Source: Aerococcus sp. UBA6277 (GTDB lineage: Bacteria > Bacillota > Bacilli > Lactobacillales > Aerococcaceae). From it: a DNA stretch of 17,314 nucleotides. The notes under the pieces are model-generated. The model worked only from the letters and a program-made list of their open reading frames with translations, did not search any database and was not told the DNA's origin. How positions within the stretch are numbered: position 1 is the stretch's first letter; each line of letters begins with the position of its first letter. Location: NCBI RefSeq assembly GCF_002440555.1, contig NZ_DJUR01000018.1, positions 1 to 17,314 on the forward strand. The letters run 5' to 3'. The position numbers were made by a program, and so were the translations under genes. Below, piece after piece: positions 1 to 8,270 of the stretch.

Positions 1-24
1 CTACTTGACAGGGGGCAGTTCACA
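1..24. mobile_element. possible terminal repeat of an IS3-family element (edge of window)
   Basis: The first bases contain ACTTGACAGGGGGCAGTTCA, which read on the other strand is TGAACTGCCCCCTGTCAAGT. This resembles the TG...CA terminal inverted repeats of IS3-family (IS150-type) insertion sequences in lactic acid bacteria, as I remember them. If so, the element lies to the left of the window and only its last bases are seen. No transposase reading frame is present, so the call rests on pattern memory alone. Confidence 0.35.
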
Positions 25-185
25 TAATTGTCACGCCTCTTTTTTCTATCTAACAATAGCCGTTATGTCGGGCTATAAAAGTCAAACTCTCAGGAGATTT
101 TTCAAAACCCGCCAATTACTGGGCTGTACTTGTTCGGCCTTTTGGTCCAGCGCGTCGACTCTTAACGACTTTTGTCACACCTACT

Positions 186-809
186 TTATTCCGGTCGTTC
201 TAATACATAAGGTTTTGTGATATCCGTATACAAATTGCCGGCTAATCTGGCAACAGGGGCTAACTCTTCGTACAAGACATAGCCTTTTTCCTCGTCATAT
301 ACCGATGCATCTAAATGATAGTCGGTAATTTCAAGTATGAACATATCAGTGATGATATGGTCCTTGCGGTCACGGATTGGGATATACTGGTAGACTTTTA
401 CTTCAAGGCGAATTAAAGCATCAGCCACACCTGGTGGGCTCACAGTCAGTGAATTAACTGTTTGAATATCAGCGAGGGACAATTCACTGACCTCTGCTGA
501 AACTTTGGCAGCGGTAGCGTTCATTTTATCAATGAAGGACTTGCTGACAATATTCACCACACCTTCAGGATGGTCTAATAAATTGCGGGCGGTATCTTTA
601 ATGGAAAAATCTTCTTTTCGAAGAATAGCCATTGAAATTAAGGGCAACTTTTGCCCGGCACCACTAGTAAAGGAAAAGGGTGCCAAATTGATGACACCCG
701 TTTCTTTGTTTTCACTAGTAATCCAACCAATTGGTCGGGGTACAATGGCACCAGATAGCAATTTATATTGTTGCTTTTCGTCTATTTGACTGGCTGCTAA
801 ATGATACAT
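186..809 (-). CDS. flavin reductase family protein (FMN-binding split barrel)
   Basis: About 207 residues, the usual size for the flavin reductase/flavoredoxin family (PF01613), whose members bind FMN and pass electrons from NAD(P)H or another donor to flavin or a small substrate. The N-terminal stretch GAIVPRPIGWITS (residues 20-32) followed by NLAPFSFTSG (41-50) is the typical FMN phosphate-binding region. A C-terminal segment near residue 185 (ARLAGNLY) is also typical. The start at 809 is preferred over an upstream ATG at 872 because AAAGGAG lies 11 bases before it, while the longer form would begin inside the preceding gene. That ribosome binding site overlaps the stop codon of the lactonase gene 16 bases upstream, so the two are surely one transcript. 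There is no signal peptide or membrane segment, so it should be cytoplasmic. The substrate is unknown. No clear intrinsic terminator follows. Confidence 0.85.
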   Translation of the reverse strand: MYHLAASQIDEKQQYKLLSGAIVPRPIGWITSENKETGVINLAPFSFTSGAGQKLPLISMAILRKEDFSIKDTARNLLDHPEGVVNIVSKSFIDKMNATAAKVSAEVSELSLADIQTVNSLTVSPPGVADALIRLEVKVYQYIPIRDRKDHIITDMFILEITDYHLDASVYDEEKGYVLYEELAPVARLAGNLYTDITKPYVLERPE

Positions 810-825
810 GAACGGTTGAACTCCT

Positions 826-1848
826 TTAAGCTGGTGTGACACAAACGATTTCATTAATGTTTGTATGATCAACGTAGGTTAATAAACCACTTGCTTGGTC
901 ACGTGTAAATAATGAAATCTGTGGTTGGAATTGGTGACCAACGATGACAAATGATTCATCGACATTGAAGTTGAAGTCACGCGGGAAATCACCTTCAGTT
1001 GAAATATTTTGAATTTCAGTTAAGCTTTGCCCATCTTCTGAAACTTCAAAAACAGTAATTGAGTTGTGACCACGGTTTGAAACGTATAAGAATTTGTTGT
1101 CACTTGATAAACGAATCGCTGCTGATGAATTGAATTCAGTCCAATCGCTTGGAATCGTGTCATAACGGTTTCCAGCAATCAAAGAACCATCTTCTTGAAT
1201 GTTTAACACTTCAACTGTGTAGTCCAATTCCCCTAAAAGGTAAACGATTGGTTCAGAATGGTGGAAAGCAAGGTGACGTGGGCCAGTACCAGGCGCCGCT
1301 TTGTAGACACTCACTTCAGCTAATTTGTTATCATCGGTAAGTGTATAAGTGTGCACTTCATCAGTTCCTAAATCACAAGAAAGAATGTATTTGTGGTCAT
1401 TTGTTGGATGGATAAAGTGGGCATGGGCAAAGTCTTGGTTTTCATGCGGGCCAACTGGTGAAGTATGTTGGATGACATCCGTTACAGTCAATGTACCATC
1501 TTCGTTGACTTTAATCACTGCTAATTCACCTTTTTTGTAGTTAGCATCATAAAGAACTTTTGCTTCTTCATCATATGTTAAGTAACAGCCATTTTCGTTA
1601 AATACTTTCACACGGTCTTTAAAGGCAAATTGCCCATCATTATTTTCGTAATGGGCAACACCGGGCTCATCACCGTCACTTAAAGTGAATAGATGTTTGC
1701 CGTCTTTTGATAAAGTAATGTAAGTAGGGTTGTTTTCTTCAATAATCAATTCACTTGCTTCAAAAGCTTTCTTATCAGCATTTAACGTTAAGGTATGGAT
1801 CCCCTTATTGTCTTCACGTGTATAGCCAGATACATAAATCGTTTCCAT
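826..1848 (-). CDS. lactonase family protein (6-phosphogluconolactonase-type beta-propeller)
   Basis: 340 residues, the normal length of the PF10282 lactonase family (YkgB/YbhE type). Its characterised members hydrolyse 6-phosphogluconolactone to 6-phosphogluconate in the pentose phosphate pathway. Repeated propeller-blade motifs are visible: LSKDGKHLFTLSDG (47-60), AHAHFIHPTNDHKYI (141-155), GPRHLAFH (189-196), LSSDNKFLYVSNRG (247-260) and GDFPRDFNF (286-294), the conserved signature positions of the family. The start at 1848 is chosen over ATG 1869: AAGAAGGG lies 9-10 bases before 1848, whereas the sequence just before 1869 is a TATAAT promoter box that leaves no room for a leader. It is the first gene of a two-gene unit with the flavin reductase. 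The family assignment is firm. The exact lactone substrate is inferred, since many relatives are uncharacterised. Confidence 0.88.
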   Translation of the reverse strand: METIYVSGYTREDNKGIHTLTLNADKKAFEASELIIEENNPTYITLSKDGKHLFTLSDGDEPGVAHYENNDGQFAFKDRVKVFNENGCYLTYDEEAKVLYDANYKKGELAVIKVNEDGTLTVTDVIQHTSPVGPHENQDFAHAHFIHPTNDHKYILSCDLGTDEVHTYTLTDDNKLAEVSVYKAAPGTGPRHLAFHHSEPIVYLLGELDYTVEVLNIQEDGSLIAGNRYDTIPSDWTEFNSSAAIRLSSDNKFLYVSNRGHNSITVFEVSEDGQSLTEIQNISTEGDFPRDFNFNVDESFVIVGHQFQPQISLFTRDQASGLLTYVDHTNINEIVCVTPA

Positions 1849-1880
1849 AATAAAAATCCCTTCTTTCATAAGATAATCTC

Positions 1881-1886
1881 ATTATA
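1881..1886 (-). promoter_or_regulatory. -10 box of the lactonase/flavin reductase operon promoter
   Basis: On the minus strand there is a perfect TATAAT 32 bases ahead of the chosen lactonase start. No good -35 hexamer sits at 16-18 bases; the best at 17 (GTGTTA, 1904-1909) matches only half of TTGACA. Transcription would begin near 1874. This box also argues against the longer lactonase reading frame. Confidence 0.55.
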
Positions 1887-1960
1887 CAAGAAAACGCTCT
1901 TATTAACACCAAAAACGGCTACACTTTGATTGTTTAGGCACTTATATAGGAAGAAATATT

Positions 1961-1969
1961 TGCTATAAT
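1961..1969 (+). promoter_or_regulatory. extended -10 promoter for the AI-2E family gene
   Basis: TGCTATAAT is a perfect extended -10 element (TGnTATAAT), which can work without a strong -35. None is seen at the proper distance. The ATG at 1998 follows 28 bases later with AGGAGG at 1985-1990. This promoter is back to back with the lactonase promoter about 75 bases away. No operator palindrome is obvious between them. Confidence 0.6.
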
Positions 1970-1997
1970 AGACTTATGCATAACAGGAGGCGATGTC

Positions 1998-3233
1998 ATG
2001 AACGATAAAATCAAATCAGAGGAAACAGCATCAACGAAAGATCCATCACCATCAAAAGAGCAGATAGCTTTTTCAAAATCCTGGTTTTTCAAATATATTT
2101 TAAATAATCGATATACTAGCGCCTTGATGGTCGGTATTTTAATTGTCATTTTCATGAGCCTATTTAGCCGAGTCTCATACCTATTAGCCCCCGCCATTTC
2201 CTTTATCCAATATGTTTCACTACCTATTATCGTGGCAGCTATTTTCTACTATTTGACAGTGCCTTTAGTGAATCAAATCGAAAAAAAGGGACTCCACCGA
2301 ACCTGGGGATCAGCAATAGTTTTAATACTGATTGCGGTGGTCGTTACAGGCCTTATTGCCTTAATCCCAACAGTAGCAGATGAAGGGCGTAATTTGATCA
2401 ACAACTGGGATACTATTTGGTCAGACTATCAAAGTCGCTTACAAACCTTGATTCGCGGTGATTGGTACGACCAAGTGAATATGGTGGTCCAATCAGCTAT
2501 GAATGATGTATTAGACCTGTCATCATTTAATTGGGAGAGCATTGCTAATTCAGCAATCACAAGTGTCTCGTCTATCGTAGGGACAGTGACCAGGGTAGCA
2601 GTAGCTATTTTTACCGCACCGATTATCTTGTTCTATATGTTACGTGACGGTCACAAATTGCCCACATATGTCGCGCAATTTCTGCCTATTAAAATTCGTA
2701 AGGCGACCTTAAGCCTATTAAGCGATATGAATTTACAAATTAGCCAATATATCCGTGGACAAATTATTGTCGCGATTGGGGTAGCCATTATGTTTGTAGT
2801 GGGTTACTCAATTGTTGGCCTACCTTATGGAGTAATTATTGGGGTTGCTGCAGGTTTCTTAAATGTCATTCCTTATATAGGATCATTCTTAGCTATGGTG
2901 CCAGCCATTATTGTCGCGATTGTAGTTGGACCAATGATGATTGTAAAAGTCTTGATTGTATTCGCTATTGAGCAGACGATTGAAAGTCGTGTGATTTCAC
3001 CACAAGTTTTGGGGTCCAATATGGCCATTCACCCAGTCACCATCATGCTTTTATTAATTTCAGCAGGATCAATTTTCGGGGTTGCGGGGGTTGTATTCGT
3101 CATTCCAATTTACGCCGTCATCAAAGTCATGTTTAGCCACTTCTTTGCTTGGTATAAACGCGTTTCCGGCTTATATTCAGAAGATGAAAGCATATTAGAG
3201 GAGACCATTTCAGAGGATACACCCGGCAAGTAA
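1998..3233 (+). CDS. AI-2E family transporter (UPF0118/PerM-like membrane protein)
   Basis: 411 residues with a polar, Ser/Thr/Lys-rich N-terminal 30 residues, about seven or eight hydrophobic segments (near 41-57, 65-92, 104-124, 196-215, 254-283, 286-315, 316-327, 345-380) and an acidic tail. The long polar region at 125-190 lies between membrane segments, as usual in this family (PF01594). Family hallmarks are YIRGQ (251-255), FLNVIPYIGSF (287-297) and SPQVLGSNMAIHPVTIML (334-351). Members were named after export of the signal AI-2 by E. coli TqsA; others act as sodium/proton antiporters or have unknown cargo, so the substrate here cannot be named. AGGAGG lies 7 bases before the ATG. It is followed by an ABC exporter pair with its own promoter in the 94-base gap. 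No terminator is seen in that gap, so read-through is possible. Confidence 0.88.
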   Translation: MNDKIKSEETASTKDPSPSKEQIAFSKSWFFKYILNNRYTSALMVGILIVIFMSLFSRVSYLLAPAISFIQYVSLPIIVAAIFYYLTVPLVNQIEKKGLHRTWGSAIVLILIAVVVTGLIALIPTVADEGRNLINNWDTIWSDYQSRLQTLIRGDWYDQVNMVVQSAMNDVLDLSSFNWESIANSAITSVSSIVGTVTRVAVAIFTAPIILFYMLRDGHKLPTYVAQFLPIKIRKATLSLLSDMNLQISQYIRGQIIVAIGVAIMFVVGYSIVGLPYGVIIGVAAGFLNVIPYIGSFLAMVPAIIVAIVVGPMMIVKVLIVFAIEQTIESRVISPQVLGSNMAIHPVTIMLLLISAGSIFGVAGVVFVIPIYAVIKVMFSHFFAWYKRVSGLYSEDESILEETISEDTPGK

Positions 3234-3240
3234 TTTTTAT

Positions 3241-3269
3241 TTGTGTAATGAGAGAAAAGGGGGTATAAT
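3241..3269 (+). promoter_or_regulatory. sigma-A promoter for the ABC exporter pair
   Basis: TTGTGT (3241-3246) and a perfect TATAAT (3264-3269) are separated by exactly 17 bases, placing the start of transcription near 3276 and leaving a leader of about 50 bases. A second, weaker pair, TTGAAG (3276-3281) with TATTAT (3300-3305), lies downstream. The ribosome binding site AGGAGG is at 3316-3321. Confidence 0.6.
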
Positions 3270-3327
3270 GCCCTCTTGAAGCAATATTCACATTGTTTAT
3301 ATTATAAAACATAAGAGGAGGAATTAG

Positions 3328-5043
3328 ATGTGGCGTTTAATTAAACGAATTCCCTTTTGGGCTATGTTCGGGGCAATTGTCTTTGCCTTAACACAGGCTA
3401 TTGGGGAATTACTATTGCCAACGCAGACCGCTCGCATTATCGACGAGGGTGTTGCGGCAGGAGACATGCAGGCTATCTACAGCATTGGTGCTCAGATGAT
3501 CTTGATTACTATCTTAGTCATTATTTCTGCAGGGATTTCAGTATATATTTCTGCCCGTACTAGCCAAGACTTGGGTAGAAAATTGCGTAATGAAATTTAT
3601 ACAAAAGTTTTGCAGTTTTCAAAAGAAGATATGGGGACCTATGGTGAGGCCTCATTGATTACGCGTTCTTCAAACGATATTCAACAGATTGAAGTGACGG
3701 TCATGATGATTATGCGTATGGTATTACTTTCACCAGCCATGCTGCTAGCAGCTGTCGTGATGGCTGTATTAGCTAGTCCAGAATTGAGTTTAGTTTATGC
3801 AGTTTCAGGTCCAGTATTAGCCTTATTAATTTTTATTATTTTACGCATTGTGTCACCATATTTTAAATCCATGCAACGTAAGGTTGATAATTTGAACCTT
3901 ATTTTCCGGGAAGGATTAACAGGTGTACGTGTTGTAAGAGCCTTTAACAAATCAGATTTTGAAGTAGCACGATTTGCTGAAGCCAATAAAGATTATGCGG
4001 ATACAGCGATTAAAGCAATGTTCCGGATGTCTTTTTTAATGCCTATCATGACAACAATTCTATCACTAACAAACATTACTTTATCATGGCGCGGTGCCCA
4101 TTTAGTGGCCGCTCAAAACCTAAGTGTTGGGGTCATCCTTTCATTTGTCAATTATTCATTCATTATCATGTTTTCATTCATGATGTTAGGGATGATTTTC
4201 GTGATTTTACCGCGTGCTCAAGTGTCTGCTCAACGGATCAACGAAATTTTGGATACTGAAATTACTATTCAGTCACCTGAAAACCCAGTATCTATTGACC
4301 GTCAAGCACCTGGTGAAGTAACATTCGAAAACGTTGCCTTTAAATTTGGTAACGCAGAGCATAATGTAGTGGACGACATCAACTTCCAAGTGAAACCAGG
4401 GCAAACCTTAGCCATTATTGGGGGTACTGGTTCTGGGAAAACAACGATTGCCAACTTACTCTTACGTTTTTCAGACGTAACTAAAGGTGCTGTTAAAGTC
4501 AATGATACAGATGTGCGCGACTTATCATTGAATAATTTGCGTGATCTGGTCAGCTATGTACCGCAAAAAGCCAACTTATTCTCAGGGACCATTCGTGAAA
4601 ACTTGAAGTATGGTAACAGTGAGGCTACCGATGAAGAACTTTGGTATGCCTTACGCATTGCTCAATCCGAATCATTCGTTCGCGATTTGCCGGATGGTTT
4701 AGATGCCCACGTGGCCCAAGGTGGGAATAACTTCTCAGGTGGACAAAAGCAAAGACTTTGTATTGCCCGTGCCATCGTTAAACAATCAAACATTTATCTT
4801 TTCGATGACTCATTCTCGGCCTTAGATTACACCACTGACCGTAATTTACGAGGGGCTTTAAAAGAAGTGACTGAAAATGCAGCAACAATTATTATTGCGC
4901 AACGTGTTTCAACTATTCGTGATGCAGATACGATCATAGTCCTTGATAAGGGTGAAATTTCTGGTATCGGTAGCCATGATGAATTAATGGCAAATGATAT
5001 TTACCGAGAAATTGTCGAATCACAAATTAAGGGGGCGAACTAA
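3328..5043 (+). CDS. heterodimeric ABC exporter, subunit with degenerate ATP site (EfrA/YfiB-like)
   Basis: 571-residue half-transporter: a six-helix type I exporter membrane domain (about residues 1-300) followed by a nucleotide-binding domain. Visible motifs are Walker A GGTGSGKT (365-372), Q-loop Gln413, a canonical signature FSGGQ (469-473), Walker B IYLFDD (489-494) and D-loop SALD (497-500). Two catalytic positions are altered: Asp494 replaces the Walker B glutamate and Gln525 (IIAQRVST) replaces the switch histidine. That is the pattern of the degenerate-site subunit in heterodimeric multidrug exporters such as TM287/288, BmrCD and EfrAB. Its length matches YfiB/EfrA (about 570). The stop codon overlaps the start of the partner by one base (TAATG), so equal production by coupled translation is likely. 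The cargo is unknown; drug or lipid-like export is inferred from the family. AGGAGG lies 6 bases before the ATG. Confidence 0.9.
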   Translation: MWRLIKRIPFWAMFGAIVFALTQAIGELLLPTQTARIIDEGVAAGDMQAIYSIGAQMILITILVIISAGISVYISARTSQDLGRKLRNEIYTKVLQFSKEDMGTYGEASLITRSSNDIQQIEVTVMMIMRMVLLSPAMLLAAVVMAVLASPELSLVYAVSGPVLALLIFIILRIVSPYFKSMQRKVDNLNLIFREGLTGVRVVRAFNKSDFEVARFAEANKDYADTAIKAMFRMSFLMPIMTTILSLTNITLSWRGAHLVAAQNLSVGVILSFVNYSFIIMFSFMMLGMIFVILPRAQVSAQRINEILDTEITIQSPENPVSIDRQAPGEVTFENVAFKFGNAEHNVVDDINFQVKPGQTLAIIGGTGSGKTTIANLLLRFSDVTKGAVKVNDTDVRDLSLNNLRDLVSYVPQKANLFSGTIRENLKYGNSEATDEELWYALRIAQSESFVRDLPDGLDAHVAQGGNNFSGGQKQRLCIARAIVKQSNIYLFDDSFSALDYTTDRNLRGALKEVTENAATIIIAQRVSTIRDADTIIVLDKGEISGIGSHDELMANDIYREIVESQIKGAN

Positions 5044-6884
5044 TGGCGAATAACAGAAAAAAACTAGAAGGCCGCCGTCATAAACCGAAAAACTTTTGGT
5101 CAACCCTGGGTCGCTTCATCAAATATATGGCGAGTCGTAAATGGACATTCTTATTGATTATTGTCCTAATTATCCTAGCAACCACATTTCAAATTGTGTC
5201 ACCACGTATTTTAGGTCAAGCAACTACGCTAATTACCGATGGGGTAAGTAATGGCTTGCAAAACGTCGATGGACAGCAAATGTACGTCATTGATTATGCT
5301 GGTTTAGCAAAAATCTTAACTAAAGTAGTCACTTTTTACTTTATTAGTGCTTTATTTAACTTTTTACAAGGGGCTTTATTAAGTCGCACTGCCCAACGCG
5401 TAATTGAAGACTTAAGAAATGATATGCGGGCGAAATTAAACCGTCTGCCGATTTCATTCTTAGATTCAACGCCAAATGGTGAAATCATGTCACGCGCCAT
5501 CAATGACGTTGAAGCGATTGCTATGTCACTACAACAAACCTTGCAACAGGTTTTGATGTCTAGTACGCAATTTGTCCTAACTATCACGATGATGACATTA
5601 ATTAGTTCAAAAATGACCTTAATTGCAGCAGGAACTATTTTGCTATCTACAATTGTTATGCTGTCTATTACACCGGTATCTCAAAGACTATTCGCTGCCC
5701 AACAAAGGGTGCAAGGGAATATGAATGCCTATATCGAAGAAAACTATTCTGGTCAAATTGAAAATAATGCTTTCAACCAAAATGAAGGTAAAATTGCTCA
5801 GTTTGAAGAAAAATCAGCCGAATACTATGCGGTTTCTTGGAAAGCCCAATTCATTTCGGGTATTTTGATGCCGTTGATGAATTTAGCGAAAAACTTTGGT
5901 TACGTAGCGGTAGCTATCGTCGGTGGTTTCTCAGTAGCTAACGGTACTATGGTAATTGGGGACGTTCAAGCCATGTTACAATACGCGGGAATCCTATCAG
6001 AGCCATTAAAACAAACGGCCAACATGATCAACCAATTACAACGGATGGTAGCATCTATCGAACGTATTTTTGAATTCCTTGACGTTGAAGAAATGGAAGA
6101 AGTAACTTCTGGTCAACCAGCTATTGAAACAGACTATAAGATGATTTTCGACCACGTCCAATTTGGTTATCAACCAGGCGAAGAGAACCTATTAATGACT
6201 GATTTCAACCTAACCGTTGAGCCAGGTCAAATGGTGGCGATTGTAGGACCTACAGGGGCCGGTAAATCAACTATTATCAACTTAATTGAACGGTTCTATA
6301 ATATTTCTGGTGGGTCTATTAAATATGATGGTGTAGATACAAGAGATATTGACCAAGAAGAATTACGTTCACGAATGGGTATGGTATTGCAAGATACTTG
6401 GCTATTTAATGGGTCTATTGCAGACAATATTGCCTACGGGTCAAACAATCCAAATGTGACACGTGATGAAGTGGTTCGTGCCGCAAAAGCTGCCCATGTA
6501 GATGACTTTGTGCGAACCTTACCAAATGGATATGACACCATTATCAACCAAGATGGGTCTAATATTTCTCAAGGTCAACGTCAATTAGTGACGATTGCTC
6601 GGGCCTTCATGTCTGATCCGGAGATTTTAATCTTGGATGAAGCAACATCATCAATTGATACCCGTACAGAAAAACTCATTCAAAAAGCCATGAATCAATT
6701 ACTTGAAGGGCGGACTTCATTTGTTGTTGCCCACCGTTTATCAACCATTCAAGATGCAGATAACATTATTGTATTGAACCATGGTGATGTCATTGAAACA
6801 GGTAACCACGAGGAATTATTAGCTCAAGAAGGCTTCTATTATAACCTTTATAATTCACAATTTGTTAAAGGTGAATTTGAATAA
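5043..6884 (+). CDS. heterodimeric ABC exporter, subunit with catalytic ATP site (EfrB/YfiC-like)
   Basis: 613-residue partner of the preceding half-transporter. A basic N-terminal tail (1-27) precedes six membrane helices (first about 35-55) and a nucleotide-binding domain with Walker A GPTGAGKST (402-410), Q-loop Gln450, Walker B ILILDE with the catalytic Glu533, and switch His564 (VVAHRLST). The signature is ISQGQ (508-512) rather than LSGGQ: the second glycine-side position is Gln510. In the dimer this weak signature faces the altered site of the first subunit, while the intact Walker B/His site here faces the good FSGGQ of the first subunit. So one consensus and one degenerate ATP site result. 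Length fits YfiC/EfrB (about 600). AAGGGGG at 5029-5035 inside the first gene is its ribosome binding site. Transcription ends at the strong hairpin just downstream. Confidence 0.9.
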   Translation: MANNRKKLEGRRHKPKNFWSTLGRFIKYMASRKWTFLLIIVLIILATTFQIVSPRILGQATTLITDGVSNGLQNVDGQQMYVIDYAGLAKILTKVVTFYFISALFNFLQGALLSRTAQRVIEDLRNDMRAKLNRLPISFLDSTPNGEIMSRAINDVEAIAMSLQQTLQQVLMSSTQFVLTITMMTLISSKMTLIAAGTILLSTIVMLSITPVSQRLFAAQQRVQGNMNAYIEENYSGQIENNAFNQNEGKIAQFEEKSAEYYAVSWKAQFISGILMPLMNLAKNFGYVAVAIVGGFSVANGTMVIGDVQAMLQYAGILSEPLKQTANMINQLQRMVASIERIFEFLDVEEMEEVTSGQPAIETDYKMIFDHVQFGYQPGEENLLMTDFNLTVEPGQMVAIVGPTGAGKSTIINLIERFYNISGGSIKYDGVDTRDIDQEELRSRMGMVLQDTWLFNGSIADNIAYGSNNPNVTRDEVVRAAKAAHVDDFVRTLPNGYDTIINQDGSNISQGQRQLVTIARAFMSDPEILILDEATSSIDTRTEKLIQKAMNQLLEGRTSFVVAHRLSTIQDADNIIVLNHGDVIETGNHEELLAQEGFYYNLYNSQFVKGEFE

Positions 6885-6900
6885 GCACGTATGTGCATCA

Positions 6901-6938
6901 AAAAAGCGAGTCGTTTTAATCTAAACGGCTCGCTTTTT
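6901..6938. terminator. bidirectional intrinsic terminator between convergent operons
   Basis: A 16-base-pair stem (6901-6916 with 6923-6938, a single G-U wobble) closes a 6-base loop. The GC-rich core GCGAGTCG/CGGCTCGC is flanked by A5 on the left and T5 on the right, so it ends with a U-run in both directions. It sits 16 bases after the ABC gene stop and 20 bases from the end of the opposing SRAP gene, serving both. Confidence 0.92.
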
Positions 6939-6958
6939 GAGTGCATCTTATTCAAATG

Positions 6959-7546
6959 TCATGATACTTTTGCTGGTTGTAATTGTTGGTGTGTAGGCTT
7001 TTGATAATTGAAGGCAAAGTCATCATCTAAAATCCATTTGGCAATATCTGCTTGTGGAATCAAAAGTGGCATCCGGTTGTGGATAGGACTAACCACTTCA
7101 TCAGGTTCCGTAGTAAGGATAATAGACTCGGCTTGTTTTTGCCCGGTCTTTTTGTCAGGATAAATTCGGTAAAAGCCACCGACGTAAATGACCCGACCAG
7201 AATCGGAGAAAGTGTAAGCTTCCTTATCGTCAGTAAATTCAAAGAAGGCAGACATAGGGAAGACAATCCGTTGACCTTCAAATGGTGCTTTAAAGGTCTT
7301 CTTGTTTCGGACTGTTTCAACCCGGGCGTTAATCATCAATTGGCTGGGCTTGAATCCTGTAAAGCCCCAACGCGTAATGCCAGGGACGATTTCACCATCT
7401 GGATTAGCACCAAGTGTTACCACTTGATTTGAAGGGTAGACCGTATCATCGCTTAAGGCAGTCAAATCAACACCACGACTGGCAATTTCATCGTAATAAT
7501 CGAAGAGAATTTGCTCATTTTTATCATATAAATAGCGACCACACAT
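6959..7546 (-). CDS. SRAP domain protein (YedK/HMCES-like abasic-site shield)
   Basis: 195 residues. The mature N-terminus after Met removal is CGRY, and Cys2 is the residue that forms a thiazolidine crosslink with abasic sites in single-stranded DNA in E. coli YedK and human HMCES. Other conserved positions are present: NARVET (73-78), Glu103 in the segment FPMSAFFEF (96-104, equivalent of the family's GFYEW), and His156 in IHNRMP (155-160). This gives the complete active-site set known for the family (PF02586). Family members shield abasic lesions at replication forks and release the crosslink later. AAGGAG lies 8 bases before the ATG. It starts only 40 bases after gatD with no terminator between, so it is probably the third gene of the murT-gatD operon, an unexpected partner. 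The Phe substitutions in GFYEW are conservative. Confidence 0.9.
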   Translation of the reverse strand: MCGRYLYDKNEQILFDYYDEIASRGVDLTALSDDTVYPSNQVVTLGANPDGEIVPGITRWGFTGFKPSQLMINARVETVRNKKTFKAPFEGQRIVFPMSAFFEFTDDKEAYTFSDSGRVIYVGGFYRIYPDKKTGQKQAESIILTTEPDEVVSPIHNRMPLLIPQADIAKWILDDDFAFNYQKPTHQQLQPAKVS

Positions 7547-7586
7547 AGGATAGCTCCTTTACTTTTAGGCAAAAGGGACTTCAAAT

Positions 7587-8270
7587 TTAAGCTGACTGGT
7601 TTTCTCTCGCTAATCTGGCTTTCATATTTTTAATGGCTAACCCAATGATCTCATTGGTTAACTGTTCGTTACGAACTAATAAAGGCCCGTGGAAGTAAGA
7701 CCCAAAGGTGTTTTTGTACATAACGCCTTCCGTTTGGTCTTCACCGTTGTTACCGAAACCAGTAACCACTTTTCCTAAAGGTTGGGTATTTTCGCCTAAA
7801 AAGGTCCGGCCATTATGGTTTTCATAACCGTAATAAGTCTGTCCAAAACGGTCATTTTCAATCACGATATCACCGATAAAGCGGTTATTGTCTTGATTTA
7901 ATGTGTAGTGGTCTAGGGCACCAATACCTTCTAACCGGTCACCGGCAGCATTGATGTAGTACTTTCCAAGTAATTGGAATCCACCGCAGATACCGATTGT
8001 TACCCCGTCGTTTTCAATATACTCGGTTAAGGCTTCTTTTTTTAATTGGATGTCACGGGCTACAATTTTTTGTTCATAATCTTGACCACCACCAAAGAAG
8101 ACTAGGTCAAATTGGCTAGGGTCAAATTCATCTCCGATAGAGACTAATTGAGTTTCAACATTAACGTTTTGTGCTTTCGCTGCATGTTGTAACATCAATA
8201 AGTTACCGTTATCACCATATGTATTCATTAAGTTCCCATATAAATGGGCAATTTTTAAAGTTTGTTCCAT
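7587..8270 (-). CDS. gatD: lipid II isoglutaminyl synthase, glutamine amidotransferase subunit GatD
   Basis: 227 residues of the CobB/CobQ-like class I glutaminase fold. It splits glutamine and channels ammonia to MurT, which amidates the alpha-carboxyl of the D-glutamate in lipid II on the cytoplasmic side of the membrane. The nucleophile is Cys95 in [10 protein letters not shown] (93-102), and the catalytic His194 lies in YFHGPLL (192-198), matching Cys94/His189 of the Staphylococcus aureus enzyme. NNRFIGD (128-134) carries the arginine (Arg130) expected near the glutamine site. The first base of its ATG is the last base of the murT stop (TAATG overlap), and AAGGAG lies 12 bases upstream inside murT, so the two are translationally coupled as a 1:1 complex. 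Identification is secure from motif and partner together. Confidence 0.95.
   Translation of the reverse strand: MEQTLKIAHLYGNLMNTYGDNGNLLMLQHAAKAQNVNVETQLVSIGDEFDPSQFDLVFFGGGQDYEQKIVARDIQLKKEALTEYIENDGVTIGICGGFQLLGKYYINAAGDRLEGIGALDHYTLNQDNNRFIGDIVIENDRFGQTYYGYENHNGRTFLGENTQPLGKVVTGFGNNGEDQTEGVMYKNTFGSYFHGPLLVRNEQLTNEIIGLAIKNMKARLARENQSA

Noticed and set aside
56..76. Inverted repeat ATAGCC...GGCTAT that could terminate the leftward operon
   Set aside because: Only six base pairs, more than 100 bases past the stop codon, and with no T-run on the minus strand after it.
5..220. 71-residue rightward reading frame at the left edge
   Set aside because: It runs through the IS-like end and into the flavin reductase gene on the other strand, has no ribosome binding site, and shows no recognisable motif.
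7052..7432. 126-residue rightward reading frame opposite the SRAP gene
   Set aside because: Fully inside a well-supported gene on the other strand, without a ribosome binding site or family features.
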